Shown one piece after another: positions 38,575-46,239 of a stretch of DNA of 46,239 nucleotides; within the stretch, counting starts at the first letter, position 1, and each line of letters starts with the position of its first letter. The notes under the pieces are model-generated. The model saw only the letters and a program-made list of their open reading frames with translations, searched no databases and was not told where the DNA came from. Position numbers and translations under genes: made by a program. Source of the DNA: an archaeon (GTDB taxonomy: Archaea > Thermoproteota > Nitrososphaeria > Nitrososphaerales > Gagatemarchaeaceae); the NCBI GenBank assembly GCA_021791695.1, contig JAJYWC010000014.1, positions 1-46,239 of the forward strand. The letters run 5' to 3'.

Positions 38575-39380
38575 CAGGGTCTACGACCAGCGGCCATTGC
38601 CTCGCCTGCTACCGGGACCACGATGACGAGCGCGACGATGACGAGCGCGACATCGTCAGTGACCGCCGGATATCCGGCGAGCCCCACGACGCCAGGAAGA
38701 TAGAGGAAGATGGCGGCAGCAAAGGCGACGGCGAGGAGGAACGACCCAAGTATTACCGTGCGAAGGCCCATCTCACCCCACTCGGGGAAGGATGAGATTA
38801 TGGAGGACCTGCCCCTCAGCGGCTTGACCGCGCGGACGAGGAGGGGGACCACGATGATTATGAACGGAATCATGGTGAGGCTCCAGAAAGCTGTGAATCC
38901 GAAGATCAGCGCCTCGGCGGGATACGCCGCTACCAGAGGCCCCACCGCCGTGAACACGGACGCCCCGAAGAACACTATCGAGCTCGCGGCGATGAGGTTT
39001 CCGAGCGTCACGAAGGAGAGGGTCGCGGCTACGAAACCGCCCCAGGACGTGTATCTCTTGACGAACCATCCGAATAGAAGGAATGCGATGAAGTTCGCAG
39101 GCACACCCGCTATGAGACTGAGAGCCGGATTGGTCGAACCCGTGGCTGTCAGGAAGAAGGTGTCGCCGATGAAGGTTCCCAGGCCTGCGCCGATGGCCGC
39201 GGACCATGTGTCCGAGACCACCGCGAAGAACGCGGGGACGAAGATGCCGATGAGCAACTCCCCCACGCCCCACGGCGTGTGGATGTAGGCCGTGGCGCCC
39301 TTCGCTACCGCATATAGCACGGCGGTTATCGCGATAGTCGCCGCCCTCGAAGAAGCCTCCATGCGCTGCTTTTCGGCCAT
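38574..39380 (-). CDS. ECF-type membrane protein (substrate-binding subunit)
   Basis: The 268-residue protein has about seven to nine hydrophobic segments and resembles S-components of energy-coupling factor importers. The first segment is a typical one (AATIAITAVLYAVAKGATAY), followed by PWGVGELLIGIFVPAFFAV and an AGLGTFIGDTFF segment like those of archaeal ECF S-components. The substrate is not seen; the coupled pantoate kinase suggests a CoA precursor such as pantoate or pantothenate. ATG 39380 is chosen as the first start; a TATA-like GATATATTC (rc, near 39410-39420) lies upstream. The gene ends in TGATG at the kinase start. Confidence 0.72.
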   Translation of the reverse strand: MAEKQRMEASSRAATIAITAVLYAVAKGATAYIHTPWGVGELLIGIFVPAFFAVVSDTWSAAIGAGLGTFIGDTFFLTATGSTNPALSLIAGVPANFIAFLLFGWFVKRYTSWGGFVAATLSFVTLGNLIAASSIVFFGASVFTAVGPLVAAYPAEALIFGFTAFWSLTMIPFIIIVVPLLVRAVKPLRGRSSIISSFPEWGEMGLRTVILGSFLLAVAFAAAIFLYLPGVVGLAGYPAVTDDVALVIVALVIVVPVAGEAMAAGRRP

Positions 39381-39428
39381 TTCAGTCAGTAAGTGAACAT
39401 GCGCGACGATGAGAATATATCAAGATAA

Positions 39429-39461
39429 TCTATAAATAATATAGAGAACTCTATAGACTCG
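39429..39461 (+). promoter_or_regulatory. Promoter and operator-like palindrome of phoU-like gene
   Basis: CTATAAATA at 39430-39438 is the TATA box. TATAGAG-AA-CTCTATA at 39440-39455 is an inverted repeat with perfect 7-bp arms, placed between the box and the GTG at 39461. This site would block or tune initiation and may bind the AbrB-like domain of the product itself (inference). Confidence 0.5.
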
Positions 39462-40462
39462 TGGACACTAGGAGGGTGCTGGAGATGGGAGGAGGGACGG
39501 TCCTTATCTCACTCCCAAAGGATTGGGCCAGAAGGAACAAGGTCGAGAAGGGTGTGTCGGTTCTTGTCGAGGAGATATCACCCGGGCGACTGATGGTGAG
39601 CCCCGTAGGCTCCGAGAGCGGGACGGGGAAGAAGACCGTCATCAAGTACCCCAGGGAGAGCCTTTCACACGTCATCAACGACCTGACGGGAGCATACCTG
39701 ATAGGGAGCAACGTGATAAGGGTCGAGGGAGCGCAGATAATCGGGAAGGAAGACCGCGAGAGAATCAAGGGGATGATCCACAGGCTCGTGGGCCTCGAGA
39801 TTATGGACGAGGACTCGAAGAGCCTGACGATGCAGTTCCTCCCTGAGCCTTCGACGCTCGACCCTGAAAAGATTGTGAGAAGGATGGGAAGCCTGACACG
39901 CGGGATGATCAAGGACACCCGCGAAGCACTGCGGGAGGGAGACTCCAGGGTGCTTTCGTTGATAGCGGAGAGGGACGACGAGGTCGACAGGCTATACTTC
40001 CTTCTCGTGCGTGCAATCAGGAGTGCGACGATAGACCCGGAGCTCGCGAGGCGGTATGGATTGACCCCGGTCGAATGCCTAGACTACAGGGTCCTTGCGA
40101 GCTTCTTGGAAGGGCTGGGGGATTCAATCGCCGAGTTCTCAAGGAAGGCGGCGGCAGAGACGCCCACGGGCGAGGCGGCCAGGAGGACGTCAGAAGTCTT
40201 CGCCATACTCGAGGAGATGGAAGAGGTCTCGGTAAGGACATTCATCGAGAGGAAACAGGGACGCGGCAGGGGAGGGTACCTGGAGGTTGATGCGATGAAG
40301 AACAGAGTAGACGAACTGCTCAGGGAGATAAGTGTCACGAGGGGCGTGCCCGCGCACAGGGTCGTCGACCTGCTGAGCATGCTCGAACGCATTGCAAAGA
40401 CCTTCGTGGACATCTGCGACCTGGCGCTCCCGACTTACCAGTTCTCGGACGCGGGAGCCTAA
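39461..40462 (+). CDS. AbrB-PhoU regulator of phosphate uptake type
   Basis: The 333-residue protein begins with a SpoVT/AbrB DNA-binding domain (residues about 1-48; RVLEMGGGTVLISLPKDWARR, with LPKDW typical). Two PhoU-like four-helix halves follow (about 115-330), including SLTRGMIKDTREALREGD and the metal-contact-like ERDDEVDRLYFLLVRA (near 170), a strong PhoU signature. Archaeal AbrB-PhoU fusions are linked to phosphate transport control. GTG at 39461 lies about 25 nt after the TATA box. The DNA methyltransferase gene starts 8 nt after its stop, so both are in one operon. No Pst genes are in the window. Confidence 0.9.
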   Translation: MDTRRVLEMGGGTVLISLPKDWARRNKVEKGVSVLVEEISPGRLMVSPVGSESGTGKKTVIKYPRESLSHVINDLTGAYLIGSNVIRVEGAQIIGKEDRERIKGMIHRLVGLEIMDEDSKSLTMQFLPEPSTLDPEKIVRRMGSLTRGMIKDTREALREGDSRVLSLIAERDDEVDRLYFLLVRAIRSATIDPELARRYGLTPVECLDYRVLASFLEGLGDSIAEFSRKAAAETPTGEAARRTSEVFAILEEMEEVSVRTFIERKQGRGRGGYLEVDAMKNRVDELLREISVTRGVPAHRVVDLLSMLERIAKTFVDICDLALPTYQFSDAGA

Positions 40463-40470
40463 GACGCGGG

Positions 40471-41532
40471 ATGAAGACACTGCACAGGGTCATGTACGGC
40501 GACTCCGCTCGAGTTCTGAAAGAGGTCCCGCCCGAATCGGTGGACCTCGTGGTAACGTCGCCTCCGTATCCGATGGTCGAGATGTGGGACGAGCTGTTCG
40601 GCCACCAGGACCGCCGCATCAAGAGTCTCCTGGAAAAGGGTGAGGGTGACGGGGCCCAGAAGGCCATGCACGAGTCTCTCGACATGGTGTGGAGGTCTCT
40701 AGACCCGAAGATGAAGCGAGGCAGCATGGCGTGCATCAACGTCGGGGACTCGACTCGCACGATGTCGGGTTCCTTCAAGCTGTACCCGAACCACGCCCGG
40801 GTCATCTCTTCCATGACCGCTCTCGGCTACGACGCGCTCCCGGAGATACTCTGGCGTAAGCGGTCGAACAAGCCGAACAAGTTCCTTGGCTCAGGAATGC
40901 TGCCCGCAGGAGCCTACGTCACGCAGGAGCACGAGTACATACTGATCTTTCGCAAGGGAGGGAAGAGAGAGTTTCTAACGGGGCCTGAGAAGGCGGCCCG
41001 AAGCAGGAGTGCATACTTCTGGGAGGAGAGGAACTCGTGGTTCTCAGACGTTTGGGACGACGTGCGCGGAGAGCGACAGGGGCTCGGAGCGAAGGGCCCG
41101 AGGGCAAGGAGCGGCGCGTACCCGTTCGAGCTTGCCTACAGACTGGTCTCGATGTTCTCGGTCAGGGGGGACACGGTGCTGGACCCGTTCGCAGGGACGG
41201 CTGTTACGACACTAGCCGCCATCGCTGGGGGGAGGAACAGCACGTCGATCGAAGTAGATGGCGAGTTCAGAGAATCGGTGGAGCGTCGCGTCCTGGGATG
41301 CGCAGAGGAGGTCAACGAGCACAATCTGCTCAGGCTCAAGAGGCACCTGAGCTTCGCAGAAAAGAAGGGAGGACTGAGATACAGGAACGAGGTCTACGGG
41401 TTCCCGGTGATGACGCGGCAGGAGACCGCGCTGGAGCTACCGCTGGTGAGTTCGGTAAAGAAGGTCTCCCCGGGGACCTTCGAGGTGCAGTACTCGGACG
41501 AAGGCTTCAGGTTGGACCTGGTTCGGGACTAA
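40471..41532 (+). CDS. Orphan DNA methyltransferase, N4/N6 amino type
   Basis: The 353-residue protein is a beta-class amino methyltransferase: motif IV VVTSPPYPM (near residue 28) comes before motif I VLDPFAGTAVTTLAAI (near residue 235). The TSPPY sequence is frequent in N4-cytosine enzymes; N6-adenine cannot be excluded. A second typical SAM-contact segment is NSTSIEVD. No restriction nuclease is nearby, so it seems an orphan enzyme that may mark DNA for regulation. The ATG at 40471 lies 8 nt after the phoU-like stop. Its last four bases overlap the converging tfb gene. Confidence 0.88.
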   Translation: MKTLHRVMYGDSARVLKEVPPESVDLVVTSPPYPMVEMWDELFGHQDRRIKSLLEKGEGDGAQKAMHESLDMVWRSLDPKMKRGSMACINVGDSTRTMSGSFKLYPNHARVISSMTALGYDALPEILWRKRSNKPNKFLGSGMLPAGAYVTQEHEYILIFRKGGKREFLTGPEKAARSRSAYFWEERNSWFSDVWDDVRGERQGLGAKGPRARSGAYPFELAYRLVSMFSVRGDTVLDPFAGTAVTTLAAIAGGRNSTSIEVDGEFRESVERRVLGCAEEVNEHNLLRLKRHLSFAEKKGGLRYRNEVYGFPVMTRQETALELPLVSSVKKVSPGTFEVQYSDEGFRLDLVRD

Positions 41533-42473
41533 ATCCCGAGGGCCGACCTCAGACCCTTGTAGCGGTTGCGTATGGTGACCTCGGTAACGCCAGCCGCCTC
41601 GGCGATGTCCCTCTGGGTGATGTTCTCGCCCTCGAGGGTGCACGCCACATAGATCGCTGAGGCAGACAGTCCCATCGGGTCTTTGCCGGCTGAGACACGC
41701 GCCTCCTCCGCCTTTAGGAGAATCTGGAGGGCCCTTCTCTGAGTCTTCTCAGAGACCTTGGCCTTCGACGCGATCTTGGTGACGCACCTCGCCGGGTTGA
41801 CGACGGGCATCTTCATGTCCATCTCCTTGACCAGTAGCCTGTAAGACCTCGCTATGTCCTTCTTCTTTACGTTGCTCGCCGCGGCCACGTCCTTCAACGT
41901 CCTTGGCACGTCCCTGTCCCTGCAGGCGGCGTAGAGGGACGCCGCAAGTATCATGGTGATCGACCTGCCACGGACGAGGCTCCTTTCGAGGGCCTTCCTG
42001 TAGATGTAGGCTGCTTTTTCAGTCACCGCCTCCGAAACCGCTAGCTTCTCGGATAACCTTCTGAGCTCACTGAACGCCTGCCTGAGGTTCCTGTCCGCGG
42101 ACTCGTGGACCTGGCTCCTCCTGTCCCAGGTACGCATGCGCTCCATGCTCGACTTCATGGAACCGCTCAGGGACTTGCCAGCCGCGTCCCTGTTCTCTCC
42201 GCCTATCGTCGTAGCGAGACCCATGTCGTGCATCGCGATCGATGTTGGTAGACCCGTCCTGCTACGCTCGTCCTTCTCCTCGTTGGAGAAAGAGCGCCAC
42301 TCGGGAGCGGTCTCTACGGTCTTCTCGTGGACGACGAAGCCGCACTTGCTGCAGTACACCTCTCCTCTTGAGGAGTCGCTCCGCATGGAGGCGCGTCCGC
42401 ATCTCGGACAGCGGTCCGAAGCTCTTCCCTGGTTTGTGGCTCTTGCGGCATCAGTCCTATATGCATTCGACAA
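41529..42473 (-). CDS. Second transcription initiation factor TFB
   Basis: The 314-residue protein is another full-length TFB. The zinc ribbon CPRCG-x14-CSKCG lies at residues about 22-44, then DMGLATTIG in the B-linker region, and two cyclin folds with helix-turn-helix parts RTLKDVAAASNVKKKDIARS and NITQRDIAEAAGVTEVTIRN. Compared with the TFB at 20748, the N-terminus has an extra 20 residues of hydrophilic sequence. TTG at 42473 is the start; the clearest AT-rich boxes are at 42480-42488 and 42513-42523, so a short leader is possible. Paralogous TFBs in archaea can serve different promoter sets. Confidence 0.94.
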   Translation of the reverse strand: MSNAYRTDAARATNQGRASDRCPRCGRASMRSDSSRGEVYCSKCGFVVHEKTVETAPEWRSFSNEEKDERSRTGLPTSIAMHDMGLATTIGGENRDAAGKSLSGSMKSSMERMRTWDRRSQVHESADRNLRQAFSELRRLSEKLAVSEAVTEKAAYIYRKALERSLVRGRSITMILAASLYAACRDRDVPRTLKDVAAASNVKKKDIARSYRLLVKEMDMKMPVVNPARCVTKIASKAKVSEKTQRRALQILLKAEEARVSAGKDPMGLSASAIYVACTLEGENITQRDIAEAAGVTEVTIRNRYKGLRSALGI

Positions 42474-42623
42474 TGCTAATCATAAATCCGGGAATCTTCC
42501 CGTCCGGGAGCTTGTATTTAAGCGCGACATCCGGCCCGGCCCGCGCCCCTCGCTGAAGCGTACGGGGTCAGGGCAGGGGAGAGAGCCAATAGGTTTATTT
42601 TTCGCTCGCTCCAAGCTGGAGAC

Positions 42624-44318
42624 TTGCCGAGGACTTTACGCGCTCCGCGTCCGGTTTCAGCTGATTTACACAGGCCGAAGTACGTCTTCGTCACAGGCGG
42701 AGTGATGTCTGGGCTAGGCAAGGGCATCACCACCTCCTCCCTCGCCAAGCTCCTGCAGCTTTCCTCTCTCAGGGTCACGTGTGTCAAGGTAGACCCGTAC
42801 CTGAACTTCGATGCCGGAACCATGAACCCAATAGCCCATGGGGAGGTCTTCGTGACCGACGACGGCGGCGAGACGGACATGGATATCGGGAACTACGAGA
42901 GGTTCCTCAACGAAGACCTGAGTAAGGATAACAACATCACGACCGGCCAGGTCTACAGGAAGGTGATCGAGGACGAGCGGAAGGGGAAGTACCTCGGAAG
43001 ATGCGTCCAGATAATCCCTCACATTACGGACGAGATCAAGCGTCGGATAAGGGAGCTGGGCAGAAACAGTGCTGCGGACGTCGTGGTGATTGAATGCGGC
43101 GGGACGGTCGGCGACATCGAAAGCCAGCCCTTCATCGAGGCGTTCAGGCAGATGCGACTCGAGGACGGCATGCAGAACACCTTCTTCATTCACGTCACGC
43201 TCGCGCCTCAGCTCGACGCCGTCGGGGAGATGAAGACCAAGCCGACCCAGCACAGCGTCCAGGAACTGAGGCGCATCGGCATCCAGCCGGACCTCATCAT
43301 AGTCAGGGGCAGCAAGGCGCTTCCCAAGGAGGCGAGAGAGAAGATAGCCCTGTTCACGAGCGTTCCGACCGACAGCGTCATCTCGAACCCTGACGTGGAC
43401 AGCATATATCATGTCCCCGAGGCGCTGTACAAGGAAGGAATCCTCGGACCCGTGGCGAGCCACCTGCGGCTGAGGCTGAGGAAGACCGACCTCGCCAGCT
43501 GGAAGAGGGTCGCTTCAAGGTTCTCGGACGCCTCGGAGGCCATGACGATCGCGATGGTGGGGAAGTATGTCACGCTCATGGACAGCTACGTCAGCGTGAA
43601 CCACGCCCTGCATCACGCTGCTGCCGCCAACGGGGTCGGCGTCGACATACGATGGGTGGAGTCCGAAGACTTCGAGAAGGACCCGTCGAGGCTGATGGGG
43701 TTGGATTCGGTGGACGGCATCGTGCTTCCACAGGGGTACGGCCAGCGCGGGACGGAAGGGAAGATTGCCGCAGCAAACTACGCGAGGCTGAACGGAATCC
43801 CGCTTCTCGGTCTCTGCTTCGGCTTCCAGCTCTCGATCGTCTCGTTCGCTAGGAACGTGCTGGGGCTCCCGGACGCGAACTCGACCGAGATCAACCCCGA
43901 TACGGCGAACCCGGTCATAGACCTCCTGCCCGAGCAAAGGGGCCTGGACGAGCTCGGCGGCACGATGAGGCTCGGCGGTCACGACATAACGGTGGACAGG
44001 CCCAGCGAGGCATACGACGTCTACGGTACGAGGACGATCCGCGGAAGGCACCGGCACAGGTTCGAGCTGAACCAGAGTTACATGGAGAGGTTTGAGAAAG
44101 CCGGGATGAGATTCTCAGCATTCAGCGACGGAGGCAGGAGGGCCGAGATACTCGAGATACCCGCCCATCCCTTCTACATGGGGACGCAGTTCCACCCGGA
44201 GTACGTGAGCAGGCCCGAGGCACCTGAGCCGATCTTCGTCGCGTTCATGAGGGCTGCGACAAAGGATTCCCGAAGGGAGAGGCGACTCAAGGCGCAGGTT
44301 CAGCGCGCAACCGCGTAG
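42624..44318 (+). CDS. pyrG: CTP synthase
   Basis: The 564-residue enzyme converts UTP to CTP with ATP and glutamine. The synthase domain begins KYVFVTGGVMSGLGKGIT with NFDAGTMNP, and has GGTVGDIESQPF and the QHSVQELRRIG segment. The C-terminal glutamine amidotransferase has the nucleophile cysteine in GLCFGFQLSIVSFA and the final His-Glu in QFHPEYVSRP. TTG at 42624 was chosen because GGTTTATTTTTCG lies 24-33 nt upstream; it adds a short tail (PRTLRAPRPVSADLHR) before the conserved start. The neighbouring gene on the reverse strand ends inside its 3' end by 19 nt. Confidence 0.96.
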   Translation: MPRTLRAPRPVSADLHRPKYVFVTGGVMSGLGKGITTSSLAKLLQLSSLRVTCVKVDPYLNFDAGTMNPIAHGEVFVTDDGGETDMDIGNYERFLNEDLSKDNNITTGQVYRKVIEDERKGKYLGRCVQIIPHITDEIKRRIRELGRNSAADVVVIECGGTVGDIESQPFIEAFRQMRLEDGMQNTFFIHVTLAPQLDAVGEMKTKPTQHSVQELRRIGIQPDLIIVRGSKALPKEAREKIALFTSVPTDSVISNPDVDSIYHVPEALYKEGILGPVASHLRLRLRKTDLASWKRVASRFSDASEAMTIAMVGKYVTLMDSYVSVNHALHHAAAANGVGVDIRWVESEDFEKDPSRLMGLDSVDGIVLPQGYGQRGTEGKIAAANYARLNGIPLLGLCFGFQLSIVSFARNVLGLPDANSTEINPDTANPVIDLLPEQRGLDELGGTMRLGGHDITVDRPSEAYDVYGTRTIRGRHRHRFELNQSYMERFEKAGMRFSAFSDGGRRAEILEIPAHPFYMGTQFHPEYVSRPEAPEPIFVAFMRAATKDSRRERRLKAQVQRATA

Positions 44319-45214
44319 GACCTGGCCAGTCGTAGCGCCAGCTCGGCGACCGCCGCCGGTCCGTCAGCGAACAGGTAGAGACCCGGCTCTGTTCCCTGCC
44401 CTCCGGGGTCGATGACGGCATCAGGTCCCGGCGAGGTGCTGAGAGCGTCCTTCAGGCTCTCCAGAAGTCTCGTCCCCCCGCCGACCCGCAGTATCCTCAG
44501 GCCCTCCCTGTGGATGATCTTCTCCATCTTCGGTTCGAACCTCAGGTTGATGGCCGCGCGCTTTGACGCGTCGCTGGAGAGCACCGCGAGGAGGACGCTC
44601 GCAACGTGCGTGGAAGCCCCGTACTCCGGCTTCATGAACGAGCGGGGCATACCCCTGACCTTCACAATTCTCCCGGGGACGGCGACTACATCGTCAACCG
44701 AGGAAGCCCCCACGGGGGCGTAGGCTACGTTGACCGAGACCTCGGGCATGACCCTGACGAAACTGGAGGACCCTTCGAGCAGCTTCACCGCGGCAGCGAC
44801 CTTCTCGATGGCATCCTCTCCTGCCTCAGCCTGCGTACCGAACTTCAGTACGCACATGTTGCAGTCCGCAAGCGAGGGATGCTCCCGCCGGTGAGCCGGA
44901 CACAGTGCCCCACGGCCCAGCGCATCGGACCACAGTGAGTAGAGCGTGCTTACTGCGTACACGGGATTCTTCCTTAGGTCCTCCGCGAGCAACGAAGCGT
45001 AGAGCGAAGCCTGGTCGTTCGAGATGCCCAGGGGTTCGAGCAGCGCCTGCGACTTCCCCGTCGATTTCAGGTACAGGCTGACCGAGGCTTGCGTGACCCC
45101 CATCGCCGTCGCTATCTTCCCCTGAGACCAGCCCTCGGAGGCCAGGTTCTTCGCGACCATCTCCCTCATCGCGGGCAGGAACGACTCTACCATCATTTCG
45201 CAGGGTGGGTGCAT
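44300..45214 (-). CDS. HTH-ThiN regulator (ThiR-like)
   Basis: From ATG 45214 the protein has 304 residues. The N-terminal HTH is at about 20-60 (EGWSQGKIATAMGVTQASVS). A cysteine/histidine group CPAHRREHPSLADCNMC lies near residue 105. The C-terminal half (about 150-304) is a ThiN domain (SVNVAYAPVGASSVDDVVAVPG, in part VNVAYAPVGASS; then GGTRLLESL and DAVIDPGGQGTEP). ThiN makes thiamine phosphate in the ThiDN enzymes, and when fused to an HTH (ThiR) it acts as a thiamine-dependent repressor in archaea. The start is the ATG 45214, about 25 nt from the shared TATAAG box. The gene diverges from an ECF S-component across a large palindrome, as expected for a vitamin regulator. Confidence 0.87.
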   Translation of the reverse strand: MHPPCEMMVESFLPAMREMVAKNLASEGWSQGKIATAMGVTQASVSLYLKSTGKSQALLEPLGISNDQASLYASLLAEDLRKNPVYAVSTLYSLWSDALGRGALCPAHRREHPSLADCNMCVLKFGTQAEAGEDAIEKVAAAVKLLEGSSSFVRVMPEVSVNVAYAPVGASSVDDVVAVPGRIVKVRGMPRSFMKPEYGASTHVASVLLAVLSSDASKRAAINLRFEPKMEKIIHREGLRILRVGGGTRLLESLKDALSTSPGPDAVIDPGGQGTEPGLYLFADGPAAVAELALRLARSYAVAR

Positions 45215-45217
45215 GTC

Positions 45218-45242
45218 ATAAGTCACTTGTGAAGCGACTTAT
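45218..45242 (+). promoter_or_regulatory. 25-bp palindromic operator over divergent promoters
   Basis: The arms ATAAGTC (45218-45224) and GACTTAT (45236-45242) are perfect inverted repeats, with inner half-sites CTT (226-228) and AAG (232-234) around a GTG centre. The palindrome overlaps the TTATAAG core box (45239-45245), which can drive both the regulator (ATG 45214) and the ECF gene (TTG 45268). This is the best operator candidate in the window. That the ThiN regulator binds it is inference. Confidence 0.65.
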
Positions 45243-45267
45243 AAGCCCGTGCCCCGGAGAGCCCCCG

Positions 45268-45837
45268 TTGACCTTCAAGGGGCCGAGCAGAAGTCTGAAG
45301 CTCGCAGTCGCGGCCGTGTTCGCAGCCCTTATCGCTCTCGGGACGATCCTCTCCTTCCCGCTCCCGCCTCCCGTCTTCGAGCTAACCTGGGCGCCGGCGG
45401 TCTATCTGGCACTGGCGGCGCTCTCCGACAGATGGACGGCGCTGAGCGCCACCGCTATAGGGTCATTCATCGGGGAGTTCTACAACGTCAGCTTCAAGGC
45501 GGGCGGCTCCCCCATCTATCCCTTCGGGATGCTGTGGGCGAGGGCACCGGAGGCCCTCATCGTCGCGTGGGGTGCGAACAGAGGGGGCAAGTGGCTCGTT
45601 GCATCGATGGTAGCTGCCACTGTGTACGAGACTCTGGCGTTCTTCATATCCGACGGGCTGTTCTACACCTACGGCCTCTTCGGGTACGGCTCGCCGGTCA
45701 GTCTCTACACAGGCTTCCTGGCGGCGATAGGTGACTTTGCGACGATGGCCGACCTGGCCTTCATCCCCGTCGCACTGGTCATCATCTACGCAGCGCGTCC
45801 CGCCTTCCGAAGACTAGGTTTCTTGACGAAGCCTTAA
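45268..45837 (+). CDS. ECF transporter S-component, vitamin type
   Basis: From TTG 45268 the protein has 189 residues with six hydrophobic segments. The start SLKLAVAAVFAALIALGTIL and the FELTWAPAVYLALAALSDRW and IGSFIGEFYN segments are typical of ECF substrate-binding proteins. The TTG start lies 25 nt after the TATAAG core; the earlier ATG at 45205 would run into the promoter. The divergent ThiN regulator and the shared palindrome suggest thiamine or a thiamine precursor as substrate. No ATPase or T-component is in the window, so it would share one encoded elsewhere. Confidence 0.83.
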   Translation: MTFKGPSRSLKLAVAAVFAALIALGTILSFPLPPPVFELTWAPAVYLALAALSDRWTALSATAIGSFIGEFYNVSFKAGGSPIYPFGMLWARAPEALIVAWGANRGGKWLVASMVAATVYETLAFFISDGLFYTYGLFGYGSPVSLYTGFLAAIGDFATMADLAFIPVALVIIYAARPAFRRLGFLTKP

Positions 45838-45870
45838 GAGACGAAGGGTAGCGCTCCGAGGCGATTCGTC

Positions 45871-46239
45871 CTGTCCAGCGTCGACGTCGCCGCAGCCCAG
45901 ATCAAGCAGCTGAAGGACGAGGAGTGGAGGGCGCTGCGGGGCCTCGAAAAGGCGACGCTAGGCAGCAGGAGCACGAACTTCGACACCATCGTCAGGCTGA
46001 GCGGACAGCCTCGGGAGAGGGTGAGATACGCCCTCGACGAGCTCTGCAAGAGACGGCTCGTCGGGCTCCTGGGGGAGAACTACTTACTCTACGTCTCAGC
46101 TATGGACCTGCTCGCCCTGAAGCACTACGCTGACCTCGACCATGCAATCTCGCTGGGCAAGCTTATCGCCAAGGGGAAGGAGTCGGACGTCTACGAGGTC
46201 CTCTCGGCTGATAGCGAGCTCTACGCCCTGAAACTCTTC
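45871..46239 (+). CDS. RIO2-type protein kinase, 5' part
   Basis: A reading frame continues off the right edge. It encodes SSVDVAAAQIKQLKDEEW, a winged helix with NFDTIVRLSGQPRERVRYAL, and then IAKGKESDVYEVLSAD with the RIO2 nucleotide loop and YALKLF. RIO2 kinases work in small-subunit ribosome maturation. In this frame no ATG, GTG or TTG lies between the TAA at 45835-45837 and the conserved start; CTG 45871, giving MSSVDVAA, fits best by family length. The AT-rich CCTTAAGAG at 45832-45840 lies about 33 nt before it. Either a CTG is used or there is a base error. The C-terminal kinase domain is outside the window. Confidence 0.8.
   Translation, partial: MSSVDVAAAQIKQLKDEEWRALRGLEKATLGSRSTNFDTIVRLSGQPRERVRYALDELCKRRLVGLLGENYLLYVSAMDLLALKHYADLDHAISLGKLIAKGKESDVYEVLSADSELYALKLF

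Overview
The window is a GC-rich archaeal chromosome segment, most likely from the Nitrososphaeria (Thaumarchaeota) or a close Thermoproteota relative. Archaeal markers are Nop5 and fibrillarin, Gar1, SRP19, ribosomal proteins S8e and S30e, two TFB factors, an Rpc34-type winged-helix protein, Elp3, Trm1, pantoate kinase, a RIO2 kinase and an HTH-ThiN regulator. The SMC-ScpA-ScpB set and the Rpc34 homologue argue for the Thermoproteota side; the exact lineage is inferred. Most transcription units show a TATA-like box (often TTTAA or CTTAAA) about 22-35 nt before an ATG, GTG or TTG codon. Transcripts are therefore probably leaderless, and I used this spacing to choose several starts.

Layout: 1-2.6 kb holds a membrane protein, a two-domain rhodanese, and a protein that joins a GcvH-like domain to a TusA-like domain. 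2.6-5.6 kb holds elp3, a ribosomal S30e gene without a normal in-frame start, a C2H2 zinc-finger LAGLIDADG endonuclease directly upstream of it, and a small two-gene operon. 5.6-13.6 kb is a catabolic block: glutamine-synthetase-like ligase, amidohydrolase (together like a split FluG), class III aminotransferase, gamma-glutamyltranspeptidase, amino-acid permease and a cyclase-family hydrolase. 13.6-15.3 kb is pyrK-pyrD.

15.4-27.4 kb is information processing: nop5-fibrillarin, RNase HII, a THEP1-like NTPase, trm1, and a long minus-strand run smc-scpA-scpB-S8e-SRP19-gar1-tfb-rpc34-rlmE.

27.5-36.5 kb is the least explained part. Five proteins carry double-CxxC zinc ribbons (a PRC-barrel protein, an M48-like protein whose zinc-site residues are replaced, two small membrane proteins and a large surface protein with a cytosolic ribbon tail). 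Among them lie a protein with two PqqD-like winged-helix halves and, 34 nt downstream, a 975-residue protein with roughly 137 cysteines, many in a C-x3-C ladder. I regard this neighbourhood as the best candidate for an undescribed system.

36.6-46.2 kb holds an M24 peptidase, pantoate kinase with an ECF-like membrane protein, an AbrB-PhoU regulator with an orphan DNA methyltransferase, a second TFB, CTP synthase, a ThiN regulator divergent from an ECF S-component across a strong palindrome, and the start of a RIO2 kinase gene. I found no rRNA, tRNA, insertion sequence or CRISPR array.
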